Shown here piece after piece: positions 1 to 13,529 of a DNA stretch of 64,000 nucleotides (within the stretch, counting starts at the first letter, position 1; the number at the start of each line of letters is the position of its first letter). The position numbers and the translations under genes were made by a program. Location: positions 12,113,448-12,177,447 of the forward strand of contig NC_088108.1 in assembly GCF_036370855.1 (NCBI RefSeq). The letters run 5' to 3'. A model generated the notes under the pieces. The model worked only from the letters and a program-made list of their open reading frames with translations, searched no databases and was not told where the DNA came from. This DNA is from Dromaius novaehollandiae (lineage: Eukaryota; Chordata; Aves; Casuariiformes; Dromaiidae).

Positions 1-929
1 GTGGTGAAGGAACAGATTTTGTCTCTCTTCTCTCTGTGATTTTGAGAGATAAGGCAAGTGGCAGGAAGTTTTCTCATTTGTTTCTGTTTAACCTTATGTT
101 ACAAAGTGAGATGACCTTTTCCCCAAATTGTTCCTTTTCTTCTTTATAGATACTCTGGATTTTCTTTGCGCTTAGGTCAATGTGTCCTAACAACCTATTC
201 TGGATAGAACAGGATAGGCTGCATGCTTTGCTACCCCACAGGGTATGAGGTGTGCGGTGTTACAGGCTGCCCTATATCTTCATTTGGTCTTAGTCTCATT
301 TGCTACCTTTTGCTCACAACTGGTACTTGATGGTATCACCTTACTGCGGAAGAGTGAAGAAATGGAGACAAAGTGCTTTAACACACATGAATGTACAGGA
401 AGATATGGAAGACAACTTTGTCTTTGGTGAGAAGCAAGGGTGGAGAGTGGGTGTAAGAAAACTGCAGAAGCAAGGGAGCAAAAACCTGGTCTTTCACACC
501 TCAGCATATTTGCCCAGGATAGGATCCACTTCTCACAGAGCACAGCTCAAGCCTAGGCACCACTTCAAGCCCCACTCAGATCTTAATGTGTAGACTTCTT
601 TGCTAACCTGCAGCCAGTCTGCCTTCAAGTTTTATATGCGACTTCCCAAGCAGACAGTTGCAGGATCAAGTTCAAGCTCCTTATAGCTGAGTCTTTGGAA
701 TGACTACTGGGGTATTAAACACACATCTTTTTTCACTCAAGCCATATTGACTCTACATTTTATGTAGCTTCAAAATAAAAGGACTCATTTTTGATCTTTG
801 CATGTTAGTTTCTTGCCTTTCTTCTAATCTTCTCTCCTCTCACTGACTTTAAGCATGTCAATTGTCCAAATTTTTTCTGTTTAGAAACAGTGCATCATGA
901 ATTTGATCTGATCATACAGTAATTCTTAC
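1..929. other. FMR1NB 3' side, no exon recognised
   Basis: This should be the intron after the transmembrane exon and possibly the final exon. I see no convincing acceptor plus short reading frame on the minus strand. The small open frames at 245-593 show no coding signature. Confidence 0.5.
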
Positions 930-1026
930 CTCCTCTGCAAACAGGCACAGCAACAAAATGGTAGAAGCCCCAAAATAAAAAGTCCTCCTGCTCCAAGCAC
1001 AAACAATCGAAACGTCAGCTGCAGAT
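930..1026 (-). CDS. FMR1NB: FMR1NB transmembrane exon
   Basis: This 97-nt exon starts in phase with the trefoil exon (A|AT, Asn) and encodes [20 protein letters not shown] then [12 protein letters not shown]. This is a single membrane-spanning helix with a juxtamembrane Cys cluster that could be palmitoylated. It ends in phase 2 at a GTAAGA donor, so at least one more coding exon must follow. The acceptor is GATTCTACAG. Confidence 0.75.
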
Positions 1027-4000
1027 CTGTAGAATCAGTAGAAGTTTGTGTTAGTTATGAATGATCCTGAGGTATACACTGAGGTACAGAAGTCAGAGAT
1101 TAGTCTCTCAGACACACATGTATTTCAGTCAGCAACACAGTGGAATAAAACAGGTGTTAGAAATGAGCTCAGATGAGAAAGATCTGCTCTTAAATTTGAC
1201 CTGAGTTCAAGCAGCCCATGTATTTGGTTAGTTGCAGAAGCAACTGGTGTTCGATTCATGCCAGGGCAGGAAAATCAGTCTCTTTTAAAAGCATCTTAAA
1301 AAATTCATGCAAATCACGAGAGTGAACACTATTTGTCTATTTCAGTTTGTAACTTTTGCAGTATTCTGTTAAAGCCTCATTTTATTCTTACTAAAGTCAA
1401 AGACAAAACTCCCAGATCAAGAACCATTCTAGCATGCAGCCTAGGACCATTTTATGGAAACTCAAGTGCCATGAGTCTGATATGTTAAGTGCTTCTATTT
1501 TGTCAACAGATTGCTACGAGGCAAACAGCATGCCCTCCCAGGGCAGTAAGTGTGTGTATTTTCTTTGGACATATGCTGTACGTCCTGCAGCATTAAAGCA
1601 GCTAATTACTCTATGAACAGATAATTTAGTAAAATAGCTGGTCCTTGATGTTTACTTCCAAACAATAAAAGCCTATGAAATGACAAATCAAGCAGCTTCA
1701 GCTGAATAAGCATATATAATTTTAACATTTGCTTGAGTGCATGTCCTAAAATGAGCAAAAGAGCTACAATTTTCACTGCAAAGCTTTTCTTCTCGCTACA
1801 GAAGTATCTTTTATACATAACATAAAAGCCCAGTTGTGGACTAAATATTATTAAAACTATTTCTACAGTATGCCCCTAACTAATGGGCAGATTCTGATGG
1901 CCTCATGCTGTATGGGACTTTCTTCTATCAAAACTAATATAATGGCAATGGCTGCCCAAGCATTGAAATGTGGTTTGGAAATACGGAAACAAGAAAAATT
2001 TAAAAGTTTGGTCCTGACCTCACCTTGCTTCTGAGCAAGGGCAAAAAAGCAGAAAGTGAGTAATAGATGTTAGGTTACAAATATTCCCTTTGGGTTTCAT
2101 GTTCATATTAAGCCAGTTCTTCCTGAAAGTTGGATATCATCTCTGAAGCCCATGGAGATGCACTGAATTGCATTAGCTGAAGACGTAGACCACCACGTTA
2201 TATATACTTATGGGTTCTTTATGGTTTATATATACACACACACTTATGGTTTCTTTTTACTAACTTCTGTGTTAGGCAAGATCACCTTTGTCTGAGAAGG
2301 TTCAACTGTTGGTGAAGATACTATACAACAGGAATTGCTACGTTGGAAAAAAAAGAAGTAACGCATTTAGTGCTCAGTTCTGTTCCTATTTAATTCTATG
2401 ACAAATCTCCCAGAATCATTCTAATATTTTGATATTGTACATGATAGAGAGCCTTGAGATTGTGTGTCTAATAAAAACTTCTAACTTTCTGCATCTTTCA
2501 GTTCATTGGAAGACCTTCACAGTGAAAAGCAACAGCTGTTTCTATAAAGCTGTACAAACATAAAAAGATTATGACAAAAAATAAGATTTGATTCAACCCT
2601 TTTAGTAAAGCAGAATTTACCACAGAATTACGTACTAAGGTGGGTGTATAACAATAGATTGTTGCATTCTTCCATATGCAAAATAGAAAAATCATCCACA
2701 GTAAGTCTATGCTCAAAGGAAAGAAAAAAAAAAAAAGAGGAAGGAAAATATAATGCTAAGGCTAAAATTTAAGGACACAGAATCATAGAAATTTTGGTTG
2801 TAAGGGACCTCTGCAGGTCAGGTAGTCCAGCTTCCTGCCTGAAGCAGAACTACCACCAACACTAGGTCAAGCGAACATGTCTTTCTCTAGTGAAGTCCTG
2901 AACGTCTCCAAGATGGAGACTCTATCACCTTTCTGATGACTTGGTCTAGAGGTGCACCATCCTCCTATTTTTTTCCCCTAATGCCCTGCCTGAATCTCCC
3001 AAGCATTGAAAAATCAGCCATTCCCCTTTACATTACCTGTCATGACCAAGAAAAGTTTGGCTCCATCATCTTAGTAACTGCCCTTCAAATAGTTTTCAGT
3101 ATCTACTAGATCACTATTTAGTCTCCTCTTCAGCCGCTGAGCTCAGCTTCTCTTCATAGCACTTTCACAGAGTCACTACCTCCACATATTAAACCCCCCT
3201 TTCCACAAATAAAGCCTTCACTACATTCTTTGTACTAATGTATGCAACTATACTTAGTTGTATTGCATCATACATTCTTTGCTTGTGCTGAGGTTGACAA
3301 GCTAACACAACATTTTTTTTATCAATGAGCTGTTTTCAGTGTTAAAAATATATGTAGAAATAAATGCAAGTGTTCACTTTGAAGAGATCGGTGATCTGAA
3401 AATATAAGGGAAGAAACGGAAGCAGAAAGGACATTGTCTGACCAGAAGAAGCATTCTGCAGAAGAAGCAAAAAAATTACAGTTACACTTACTGTCTTTAA
3501 ATGGGGTATAACATTTCAGTTCATGGCTGGTTTTGGAAGGACAACATTTATTTTCCAAGCATTCTGTTGCGTTAATGCTCTCTCCTACACGACAAGGAAT
3601 TAAGGCTTGCTTGTCTTTGTGACGGCATGCTTTAACAAAAGAAATAAAATGTAAGATTTCCATTCTAAAGACCAATGTTCAAACAAATAAAAGTGAGTTA
3701 TCATTTTGATGTCCCTAGGATATTTGGATAGAGTAAGTCTCCCAGAAAGCAGCACCACTGACTTTCATGCATCCTCTTTCATAAAAATTAATTGATCATC
3801 TTCATATTAAGAGAAAAAGTAAAATCATTTCATAAAACATACTGAAATAACTGGTTTTGTGTCAGTAACAAACATTAATAAAATAGAATCTAAACATTGT
3901 TGTGCCACATTTTTGTTTTTAGGTTTACAAAATAACCAGGAAAGAAAAACTGTTTTCTAACAGGACTGTTTCTCATTAAAAAAACCCAAAAAACAAAAAA

Positions 4001-7000
4001 CAACAAAAAAAAACCAGCAAAACTTGAGACTATTTAAATTTCTCAGTTTTTTGAAGGACTCGACACACAAGATGTTGCAACTACCTATGTATCCATTTGG
4101 CACTAATTGCATATTTCTACAAGCAGCTAGTTTTCAGCTGGTAATAACAATACATATTCTTAAATTGCTATTAATAACAGATTTATTGGGAATCATGAGG
4201 TACTCTGTGGGAAGGGCCTAAATGTATAAAATAATTATAAGTAGATATCATATATAATCTGTGACTTCCTGTAAAATCTGCAGTAAACTCTGAGTTTGGT
4301 TGCATTCTCAATCTCACTTTTATCATAGACATAACTGGTAGTCAAAGTCCAAACTCACTTAATCAAAGGTAGGACCAGGCACTTCGTGAGAACACTCTAT
4401 TTGCTTAGGGCTATGTGGTAAAAATCAGTGCATCTCCATTGCTTTTACTAACGTAATGCAACAACATACCAAGGGAAGACTAGTTTCTCTGTCTTTCCTT
4501 CTATTTATTTGTGATCTAATTATGGAACCAGGCTTACAGCCTTTATATATACCAAGCCTTTTCCACATTCATGGATATTATCTTTCATATCAATATTAGC
4601 AAATACATTCCATTGCTACTTCCTTCTCCATAGTCTTCTGAAATAACATTGTTCTTGTCATTTATCTTCAGCAGTCTAAAAGGTGAACAGTATAGTCTAA
4701 GCTAGATCCCTCTTTAGCTAGTGAGAAGTCAGAGAACAGGATCACTATAGGGCAAAATCCTCCTTCCATTTAGGATGCGCTGAATTGCTCTTTCCTTCTT
4801 GTGCTTATAGAAGTAATCTAGAAAACTAGTTCAGATCAGATGTAGCAAAAGTACACAAGGTGAATCCTACCCCAAAGTGTCCAGCATTTCTAGCACAAGC
4901 ACCTCACTCAGGATAAAGGGTTTTGTAGAATGGCAGTAACGCAATGGAAGCAAATTGCAAATCTGTATTTGTTCCAAACGGATATTTAACAAAACCACTT
5001 CTACGAAATCAACAAAAGTTTTACAAAATTGGATGGAGGGTCTCAAATACACTAAGTGTTGGCAGGTATGGGTAGAAGTGTGGGCTGCAGGTGAAGCAGA
5101 AGGAAAGGAAAGGGAAGAGGGAAAGAATGCTGCAGTGATAAAAATTGCACTTACTCACTGGAGTGAAGAAGTTTACAAGAGCTTCTGATGCATCTTTCAG
5201 TTTCACTTTAAGTTTGCTGGGTGCCACTTCACTTTTTTCTAAAACACGCTGAGTTGGTGATGCAAAACCTGGAAGTTCATAATGATTAGCTCATTACCAT
5301 CAAAATATTCATAATTAATTAAATGCAATGACATTTTCATACTGATTATCTTTCATTATGAAGGCATTTATAGTCATATGAATTGTGACTAGTGATGGCT
5401 AGCAAGGTTAAACATAAATGTCTTTCTGTTGTACTCAATTATATTACTTCAAATTGCTTCATGAACCAAAATGAGTAAAGAACTGAAGCTATGAAATTTA
5501 AATTATACTAAAGAATCCTTTCAGCTGGAAATTGTCAAGACAAAAAGCACTATTGTTCACATAGCAGATACAGGTTACATTAAAACTCTATTTTATATCT
5601 ATAGTTTTTTTCTTTTTCTCTCTCTATAGTATATGAGAGCAGAACTTTTAGTCTTTCTTATAGATCAAGATCAGACCAGAACCAAAAAACAGAAAGAGAA
5701 CAGAGTAAGAAGTGAGTTTGTTAGACAAAATAAACAGTGCATCTAGCCCAGTACCCAGTTTCAGGCAGAGGCCAATAATAGATGTCTAGAAGAGCAAAAA
5801 ACCCCCAAAATCTGGAGATACTGCAATATTTTCCCAAACTCCAGTGGTTTGTAGCCCTGGGATGTCTCAATAACCTTTTGGTTTTTTACTCCCCTGAAAA
5901 ACATAGCACAAATAGGTTTTGTTGCCTCACTATACACCTTTTTTCACCTTTAGAAGAGATGCCTGAGGACTGGAAGAAAGCCAATGTCAGTCCAGTCTTC
6001 AAAAAGGGCAGGAAGGAGGACCCAGGAAATTAGTCAGCCAGTCAGCCTCACCTCCATCCCTGAAAAGGATGCCATCTCTAAGCACATGAAGGACAAGAAG
6101 GTGATCAGGAGTAGTCAGCACAGGTTCACAAAGGGGAACCCACACTTAACCAATCTGATAGCCTTCTATGGTGGGATGACTGGCTGTGTAGATAAGGGGA
6201 GGGCAGTGGATATTGTCTACCTTGACTTCACCAAGGCTTTTGACACTCCCTAACATCCTCATAGGCAAGCTCAGGAAGCATGGGCTAGAGGAGCAGGCAG
6301 TGAGGCAGATTGAGAACTGGCCGAAAGGCAGAGCCCAGAGGGCTGTGATCAGCAGCAGAGTCTACTCAGAGGCCTGTATCTAGTGGTGTCCCCCAGGAGT
6401 CAGTACTGGGTCCAATCTCTTCAATTTACTCATCAATGACTTGGATGAAGGGACAGAGCACTCAGCAAACTCGCTGAGGATCCAAAACTGGGAGGAGTGG
6501 CTGATACCCCAGAGGGCTGTGCTGCCATTCAGAGGGACCTGGACAGGCTGGAGACTCGGGCAGAGCGGAACCCCATGAAGTTCAACAAAGGCAAGTGCAG
6601 GGTCCTGCACCTAGGGAGGAATAATCCCACACACCAGTACAGCTTGGGGGTTGACCTGCTGGAAAGCAGCTCTGCAGAAAAGGACCTGGGAGTCCTGGTG
6701 CTCAACAAATAGGCCATGAGACAGGACCATGCCCTTGTGGCAAAGAAGGCCAACGGTATCCTGGGGTGCATTAGGAAGAGCATTGCCAGAAGGTCAAGGG
6801 AGGTGATCCTCCTCCTCTACTCTGCCCTGGTGAGGCTGCATCCAGAGTACCCTGTCCAGTTCTGGGCTCCCCAGTATGAGAGCGACGTGGAGCTACTGGA
6901 GTGAGTCCCATGAAAGGCTACTAAGATGATTAAGGGATCGGAGCATCTCTTGTATGAGGAAAGACTGAGAGCTGGATCTGTTTAACCTGGAGAAGACTGA

Positions 7001-8728
7001 GGGAGGGATCTTATCAATGTGTGCAAGTATCTTAAGGGAAGGTGTCAAGAGGATGGGGCCACACTCTTCTCAGTGGTGCCCAGCAACAGGATGAGAGGCA
7101 ATGGTCACAAACTGAAACACAGCAAGTTCCATCTGAACATGAGGAAAAACTTCTTTACTGTGAGGGTGACTGAGCCCTGGGGCAGGTTGCCCAGAAAGGG
7201 CAGTATCTCCATCCTTGGAGATAGTCAAAAGCCATCTGGACATGATTCTGGGCAATCTGCTCTAGGTGACCCTGCTTGAGCAGGAAGTTCAGACTGAATG
7301 ATCTCCAGAGGTCCCTTCCAACCTCAACCATTCTGTGATTCCATTAAAGAAAGGTGCAAATCACAGCAGGACTCCACCAGCAATCAACCAAGTCACAATG
7401 GAGAGAAACCAACCAACCAACCCACCCCCACTCACCCTGGGTATTAAATTCCTACTTGCTGTTTATTGCCTTTTTTCCCCCCCTCTATATAAGAAACTCA
7501 TCCCATCACAGCTTTATTTAACAGCTTTCAGTGATGGAGTTTATTGAAAGCAATTTTCACAGTTTTATAGTTCTTTGTGAATAGGACAGAGATCATGGCC
7601 TAACCAGAAACTAAGATCTTGAATGACTTAGTGGTCTTTTAGATGATTCTTCAACTAGTAGCATCAAGAGCCCCAGGCATATAAATCCACTGTTCATCCT
7701 GGGGCACAACTTGCTTTTTCTGTGCCTTATAATTGAAAGCATGTCAAAATAGAGAATGTGAAAATCACGTTAACAGAAATGCAGCCTCCAAAGTTCAGAC
7801 CAACAGTTATGTCAGGGTCCAAGGCACAACAACAGAAACAGTTTTGAAGTTTTTATGATTTCTAAGGAAGTTAATAAGAGATGAGTTATCTGGCAATCAG
7901 TTTGGTAAAAAGAATCTAAAAAGAGGACCATGGTTGTCCTATATGTTACTCCCCTCATATGAGGGTTTTAAGAGACACATGCCACATACGTAGCTCTAAC
8001 AGACACACAAATACACCCTGAAAGCAGAACGGCTTATTCATTTAGATACTGCAGAAACATTTTACAATAATTCTTGGATCAACTGACAGCCTTTTACCAG
8101 GATCTGAAAATGCTGCCTCCAAAGTCTGCCTTCTCAAGGCAAAGGATCGAATGCAAGGTGAACATGTACGCTGATCCTTTATGCACAGTTTCAGATTATC
8201 ACAGTTAACCTCTGGTGTGAATGCAACTTATCATCCTGACAGAAATTTTTGTTAACTATTTTAGTTTACCTCTTATGTAAGTATGTCACATCTCTACAGA
8301 TTTCAGGAATACTTCTAACTGTAGGCTGGGGGGGGGGGGGAGGGGAGTCCAAAGCAGAAAAAAAGAATCTATAATCAAGGTAAAACAAAAACAAGATGCA
8401 CTACCAGGGATGGAAGAACAAGCACATGTTTCTCTTACAGATGTATGAAGAGGGAGATGGGAACTACACTTTGAGGAAAAACATGTTTCCGCTATTTTCA
8501 GGACTACAATCAGTCCCATTTGGAGTACCTCCTTCTTGGTAACATTTTTCAATAATTTTCAGTCATAGCCAAGACAAAGTTGCAACATTAATTTCCTGCT
8601 AGTAAAATTATTTGCTTCTTCTATAAAAATACTTTCTTCTTGCAATACTCACTTGAACCAATGCTATGAAACAACATCAGAATCACACAGTTCCACAACA
8701 GCTGAGTGCCAGTTACTCCTTGCAGCAT
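930..8728 (-). CDS. FMR1NB: Trefoil-domain membrane protein, FMR1 neighbor (partial)
   Basis: Four exons join in consistent phases: 8653-8728, 5155-5268, 3492-3629 and 930-1026. They give at least 141 residues with the last coding exon unseen. The order is a hydrophobic N-terminus ([14 protein letters not shown]), a Lys-rich linker, a P-type trefoil domain and a transmembrane helix followed by a Cys cluster and QRR. In mammals FMR1NB lies just downstream of FMR1 on the same strand and encodes a trefoil-containing membrane protein known as a testis/cancer antigen; its molecular function is not established. Position, strand and trefoil plus helix all support the identification. The start at 8728 is the first ATG after a strong acceptor, so an earlier exon is possible. 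The N-terminus looks shorter than the mammalian one as I remember it. Confidence 0.75.
2778..3210 (-). mobile_element. CR1 LINE 3' fragment (old)
   Basis: The plus strand starts AGAATCATAGAAATTTTGGT followed by GGGACCTCTGCAGGTCA, the complement of a CR1 3' end. It is diverged, with no open frame, and lies in an FMR1NB intron. The right limit is approximate. Confidence 0.75.
3492..3629 (-). CDS. FMR1NB: FMR1NB trefoil exon
   Basis: This 138-nt exon holds the whole P-type domain. The six cysteines are spaced C-x10-C-x10-C-x4-C-C-x9-C, the canonical trefoil pattern, within [28 protein letters not shown] and LKCYTPFKD. It has one N-glycosylation-type motif (NAT). The acceptor is TTGTTAAAG and the donor GTAAGT. 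Confidence 0.85.
5155..5268 (-). CDS. FMR1NB: FMR1NB linker exon
   Basis: This 114-nt exon encodes [20 protein letters not shown] and continues to VNFFTPV. The acceptor is ACTTCCAG. Of two possible donors, only the GTAAGT after CCA GTG A keeps phase with the trefoil exon. The inferred role is an extracellular stem before the trefoil. Confidence 0.65.
5945..7342 (+). mobile_element. CR1 LINE, 3' 1.4 kb with reverse transcriptase remnant
   Basis: Broken ORF2 frames show CR1 reverse transcriptase motifs: [42 protein letters not shown] and later [19 protein letters not shown]. The element ends with the CR1 3' signature CCTTCCAACCTCAACCATTC TGTGATTCC. It has stops and frameshifts, so it is dead. 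It is 5' truncated, as most CR1 copies are, and sits on the strand opposite FMR1NB in an intron. Confidence 0.93.
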
Positions 8729-8730
8729 TA
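8653..8730 (-). CDS. FMR1NB: FMR1NB exon with hydrophobic N-terminus
   Basis: The exon follows the acceptor TGATTTTATTGCAG and ends TCA A|GTGAGT in phase 1. From the ATG at 8726-8728 it reads [20 protein letters not shown] then HSIGS, like a signal peptide or signal anchor. If a 5' exon exists, this segment would be internal. Confidence 0.65.
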
Positions 8731-11700
8731 CTGCAATAAAATCAGTAGTAATAATCAATACATAGTTGTGTACCAGTAACTTTTTTTTTTTTAAACTTTG
8801 TATGCACTGTTTGTAACAAACATCACAGAAGACTGTTGCAGCAAGCAAGACTGCCATCTTCTTGCATTAAAAAGGAGGCCAAACCCAGCAAAAAAAATTT
8901 GGGCAATAATTACTGAAGAAATTAGGCACTTAAGAGAACTTAATGGGAGGCACCTTGAACAGAGACTAGCCAAAAAATGGCTTTCTTTAAAGTATCACAG
9001 AGCTAGCTATTTGACATATTAAAAGATTAATCACTTTTAGCTAAGCATTTTAATCCAGGTTTAAGGCCAGAATCAGGATTTAAAAAGCAACAATCTTTGG
9101 AAAATTACAACAGACATCTAACTTCACTTACTGAATTATTCAGTCTTTCGAACACTAGGAGTATGAGATGCTTTGAATAAAAACCACTTTTTTAAAAAAA
9201 GGGGTCCAAAAGGATAATTTAGATAAAAAAATATTTTTAAAAATCCTAAGTCACTCACAGTAACTTAACAACAGGTGTTGAGACAGGTTTTTATACCCTG
9301 AAATTACTTCCTGAAGACCGCTTTGCCAGCTGCTGTATTTGATTTTGCCTGGCTGCTACCTGTTTCTGTTACCTTTAAAGGGTGTTTTCCAATTACTATC
9401 ATATAATATTTAGTAGTTAAGGCAGCTTAAACCTAGTGATTATTTTAAATGATTAGTATTGGTAAGGGAGCAGAATCTCATTTTCCTAAGCACCATACAG
9501 AGAGGAGTAACACTGCATTTTACACAGATACTGTCCTTTGAAGGGGCTCTTCTCTCTTTACTCCTGCTAAATGTGGAACACTTTCCTGCAGTTAGAACAT
9601 ATTTATATATTATTCTACAGAACAGGTATGTTCTCCGTCCCACAGAAAAATTTTGCTTCAGCATTTAAGTGTTAAATTAATTCTTAACACAACAGGTCAG
9701 AAGGAGCAGTGAAACTTGTTTTTCAAGGAACCTATTATAATGCAATACCATCCAGGAGAAATGGGAAGGGAGGAAACATTCCCTGAGAGTGGGGAAACAA
9801 GGCAGATTTAAAGGTTCTAGCTTTGCCCCTTACGTACTTCTTTCGCTATCTTCTCTGCTACTGCTGAAACTGGAAGATTATGGCTATTCAGAGTGCAGCA
9901 GCTACAGACTTGTTAGGCAAGACAGAACAGAGAGAGGAAAGCCTGTCACAATGGGCTCTCTGTTACCCATAACATCACTCACAGTGAACAGTACAGATGT
10001 GGTACCTGCACCAATCACTTAAGGGAATGAAAAAAGCCACACATGAAGTTAAATCCTGAGAAATTCAGCCCCCAAAAGAGCAAAGACCAAGTTACAGGCC
10101 TCCTAGTCTTCCCATCCCAAGTTAAAACTGTGAGTTTATCCTATCCTCTATCACAGCTCACTGTGCAAAACAGAAACACTACCTAGAAAACAACTGCGGA
10201 GATCAGGTAATAGAAACTGCAGTCCATTGATACACTCCTCAAAACAGCCAAAGTTTGGGCAGAGCACATAGGTTAGAACTTCCCAATAATCCCATTGTAT
10301 GTAAACTGTTAGGTAACGTTTCATTGAGGTCTCAAAAAAGTGGCTCATACATTTAAAGTGCAACACTGATTCTTGAAAGAAGGTCACTCCATCAGTTCCT
10401 GAAACAAATCCCTGCACTGGAAGCAAAGGGATAGTCAGACAAGTCTTTTTCATTCTTAGACATTTCCATTCCATTTACCAATGGAATGTTCTTTGAATGG
10501 ATTAGGAACAGAGTTAAAAAACTCCAAACACCCAGAAAGCTGAAGTAAATGCAGTGACCAAAAAACCCCCCAACAGTTCTCAAAACAATCTAGCTCCCTA
10601 AAGCAGTTTACTATGTTTTAGAAAAAACTTAGGCATACATAACAGCTGTCTAAACAGACAAGTGATCTTGGAAAAAAAATTATATACATGCACATGTATT
10701 TTCCTCCCCCCCCCCCCCTTTGCTGTTAGTTAACTAATGAATAATGAGCTAAGGCAGCTGACTTCTTTTAAACTACATTTGGTAGGTAGCATTAGTTTGC
10801 TAGGATAAAGTCAGGTAGCCTCAATTTCACTGTTTCTTTCTAAACAAACTATATGCCACCACTGTCAATACTACCAATGAGGAGATATTTAGAGACACCT
10901 AATACAAGTGAACATTCTTCATTTTACAAGCATCTAACTTAACATGCAATTAAGGTTTTTGATTTCTGTCATGGAACACTGCATATGATCCAATACACTT
11001 CTGGGACTATACGAGTATGGGACTTTTCAGATTACAGGGAATATTAGAAAATTGTCCATGCATTTTATCACTGTGTTGTTGTTTTTGTAGTTTAAGGCTG
11101 ACTCCCCTCGCTTTAACTACAGTCTATATCTAAGGCCTAAGCTAAACCCACTAGCCCCCCCTACAAACTCCCCAAACTCCAAAGAGTTCTTCCAGTTACA
11201 CCTTTTTCTATAACAGTCATGTTTCTGTTCATTTATAGGGACAACATCCCTGCCAATGCTCCATATTCAAGTTGGGTTGGGTGGGGTTTTTTGTTGTTTG
11301 TTTTAAACTGCTTTTATTAGAAATCAGTTTCTCATATCCAGTGCAAAAATATGCCAAAGTCTATTGAATCACAAACCTTCAAACAACATGAAGAACCTCT
11401 GCAAAACCATAAATCTGTGATTGTTGTCCTTTTTATGATCTACTTTCACATAGCTCTCAAGAGGACACAAGATCAGATCTCAACCATTTGACTGACAGTA
11501 GTTACTGCTTTAATAATTCCTGTACAATAGGCTTCAAACAATGTAAGAAGAAAAAAATAGAGACAGACAGACAGACAAATAGTAGCAACTGGCTCACATC
11601 CATGGTTTAGTAGTCAGTATTTACCTCTATTAGAAATTGCACTAGATGGATGATCTTCATAACCATGCAAGCAGGAGTGTCAGACATGGGGTACATCTGG

Positions 11701-13529
11701 AAAAAAAAACTCTTAGGATTATGAAAAGGATTCCTCCCCTGACATGGACACCAGCTTCAAAGGCTGATGTGCAACACTCATGGTACTTAAGAATAGAGAG
11801 CTGTAAACCTAACCATTTCAATGGTGCAAATAATGTAAGAGCATAATGTGAAAGTTATACCACATCTAAGTAAGCTTGGTGCAACTCTAGCAAGAGGTAT
11901 AACCCTGTAGATAAAACCGGGATGTATTCTGAATACTTGACTTATAAGGACTGACCTCAGTTTTCTTACACTGTTAAAATATCAAATTTCTCCTAGCCAT
12001 CTTGATTTTCACAGCTGTGAATGCAGCTGGGCAAGACTCACTAGCAGCACTGTTAAGTGAAAGTGTGTGTGTGGGAATCTTATTACGCACTATTATGAAA
12101 ACTACTACTACATTAGGCTAACCTTGTTACTTTAAGTACCCAACAGAATCAGTATCAACTGTATGCTTGTTTTCAATACAGGTATTCCATTATAAGTCTT
12201 AAGTGTTTCTGGAAATGGGCAAAATCTTTAATAATACATACAATAAAAAAATTTTAAGACCCACCTTTGCTCTTGCAGATTAGTACAGAATGCCAGTTTC
12301 CAGAATCACACAGCAGAGTTCCTGAAGTGACTGAGAAATACTTATTCAGAAGCTATTTAATCTATTTTCTTTTAATATTCAATCACTGAAGAGTTTTGAG
12401 GAGAAAGGTGCTGCAGTTCAGGAAAATCAGTTATCTTTCACAGTAAGCGCTCCTACGAAGAACGCAGAGTCTATGCTCAGTATCATAACTGCAGTACTTA
12501 ATTTTGTTTCTGGCTTGTTGAAAGAAAACCAAACATGGTATACAAAATCATGTTTGAGATTAGAGACAGAAACTTCAAAAAAACCCTCATATGTAACTAA
12601 GTCATTTAAAGAATTTCAGTACTCAAGAAACTAAATTGATTTGCTCCTTGAATTCATGCTCACAAACAGACAAGATTTTCATCTGTTTCAAACAAGCTAC
12701 TTAAAAATATTCTTTTCTTGATAAGATTTTTAGAGTTGGTATAAAACCTTAACTTCCCACTATCATTAACTTCCCATCATTAATAAAAACATATTTACTA
12801 AAGAAAGGAAACAAAAACTGGAGTTTTTGTTAATTTATAGGCTTTGTGTTAATTTATAGACTTTGAGCTTAACCCTATTGAATTTAAACTCTGGCATTAT
12901 TCACAAATACCTCTCACTCTTTAAAAAGGACTTTATTTTTTTTAAATAATTTTAATTCATTAGACCATACTCGATAAGTTACCAGTAGGATCCAAACCCA
13001 AGCATCAGACATTTGTTGCACTTTCAAGTTTTGTAACAACACATGATTTTTCAAAATAAAATTGTACATTTAGATTTACAGTTTAATTTGTTGAAATTTA
13101 CTAACATTTAAAAACACTGGAATTTGAATCAAAAGGGATACATATTAAGCACGCAGAAATACTGAAGAAGGTCATAGCCCGAAAATGCATTTGAAAATGG
13201 AATGTGATTAATATGACAAATTGCAGTTTAGTAATTTCACATTTAACCTAGTTAGCACCTTAGTGAACTCAACTACCGAATGTAAAAAATTGAATGCATA
13301 TACTATCACAACTCAACAGGTATTGTACCATTTCATCATGAGATTTCATTTTTTGTGTGCATTATGCACCATAATTTTGAAAATTGGTAATATTTCAGAA
13401 GTTTTCTAAAACAAGTGAAAATAAACAATGCCTACAGTTAAGAGTTTAAACACAGAAATACTTTCTTCCTACTTGTTATAAGTTGAGTTTTTTAAAGCAA
13501 TCATTTATAAGGATTGCATCAACATCAGT
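8731..13529. other. Gap between FMR1 and FMR1NB
   Basis: This is 4.8 kb of AT-rich sequence. It may hold a 5' exon or the promoter of FMR1NB, but no CpG island or TATA arrangement stands out. A 107-codon open frame on the minus strand (10151-10474) shows no recognisable domain. Confidence 0.6.

Noticed and set aside
6497-7279. Separate small genes from the open frames in this interval
   Set aside because: They are consecutive broken pieces of one CR1 ORF2 and its 3' region in the same orientation.
10151-10474. 107-codon minus-strand open frame between FMR1 and FMR1NB, considered as a 5' exon of FMR1NB
   Set aside because: An acceptor-like GTGCAG and a donor-like GTAGTG can be found, but the peptide resembles nothing I know and its length is compatible with chance. 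RNA evidence would be needed.
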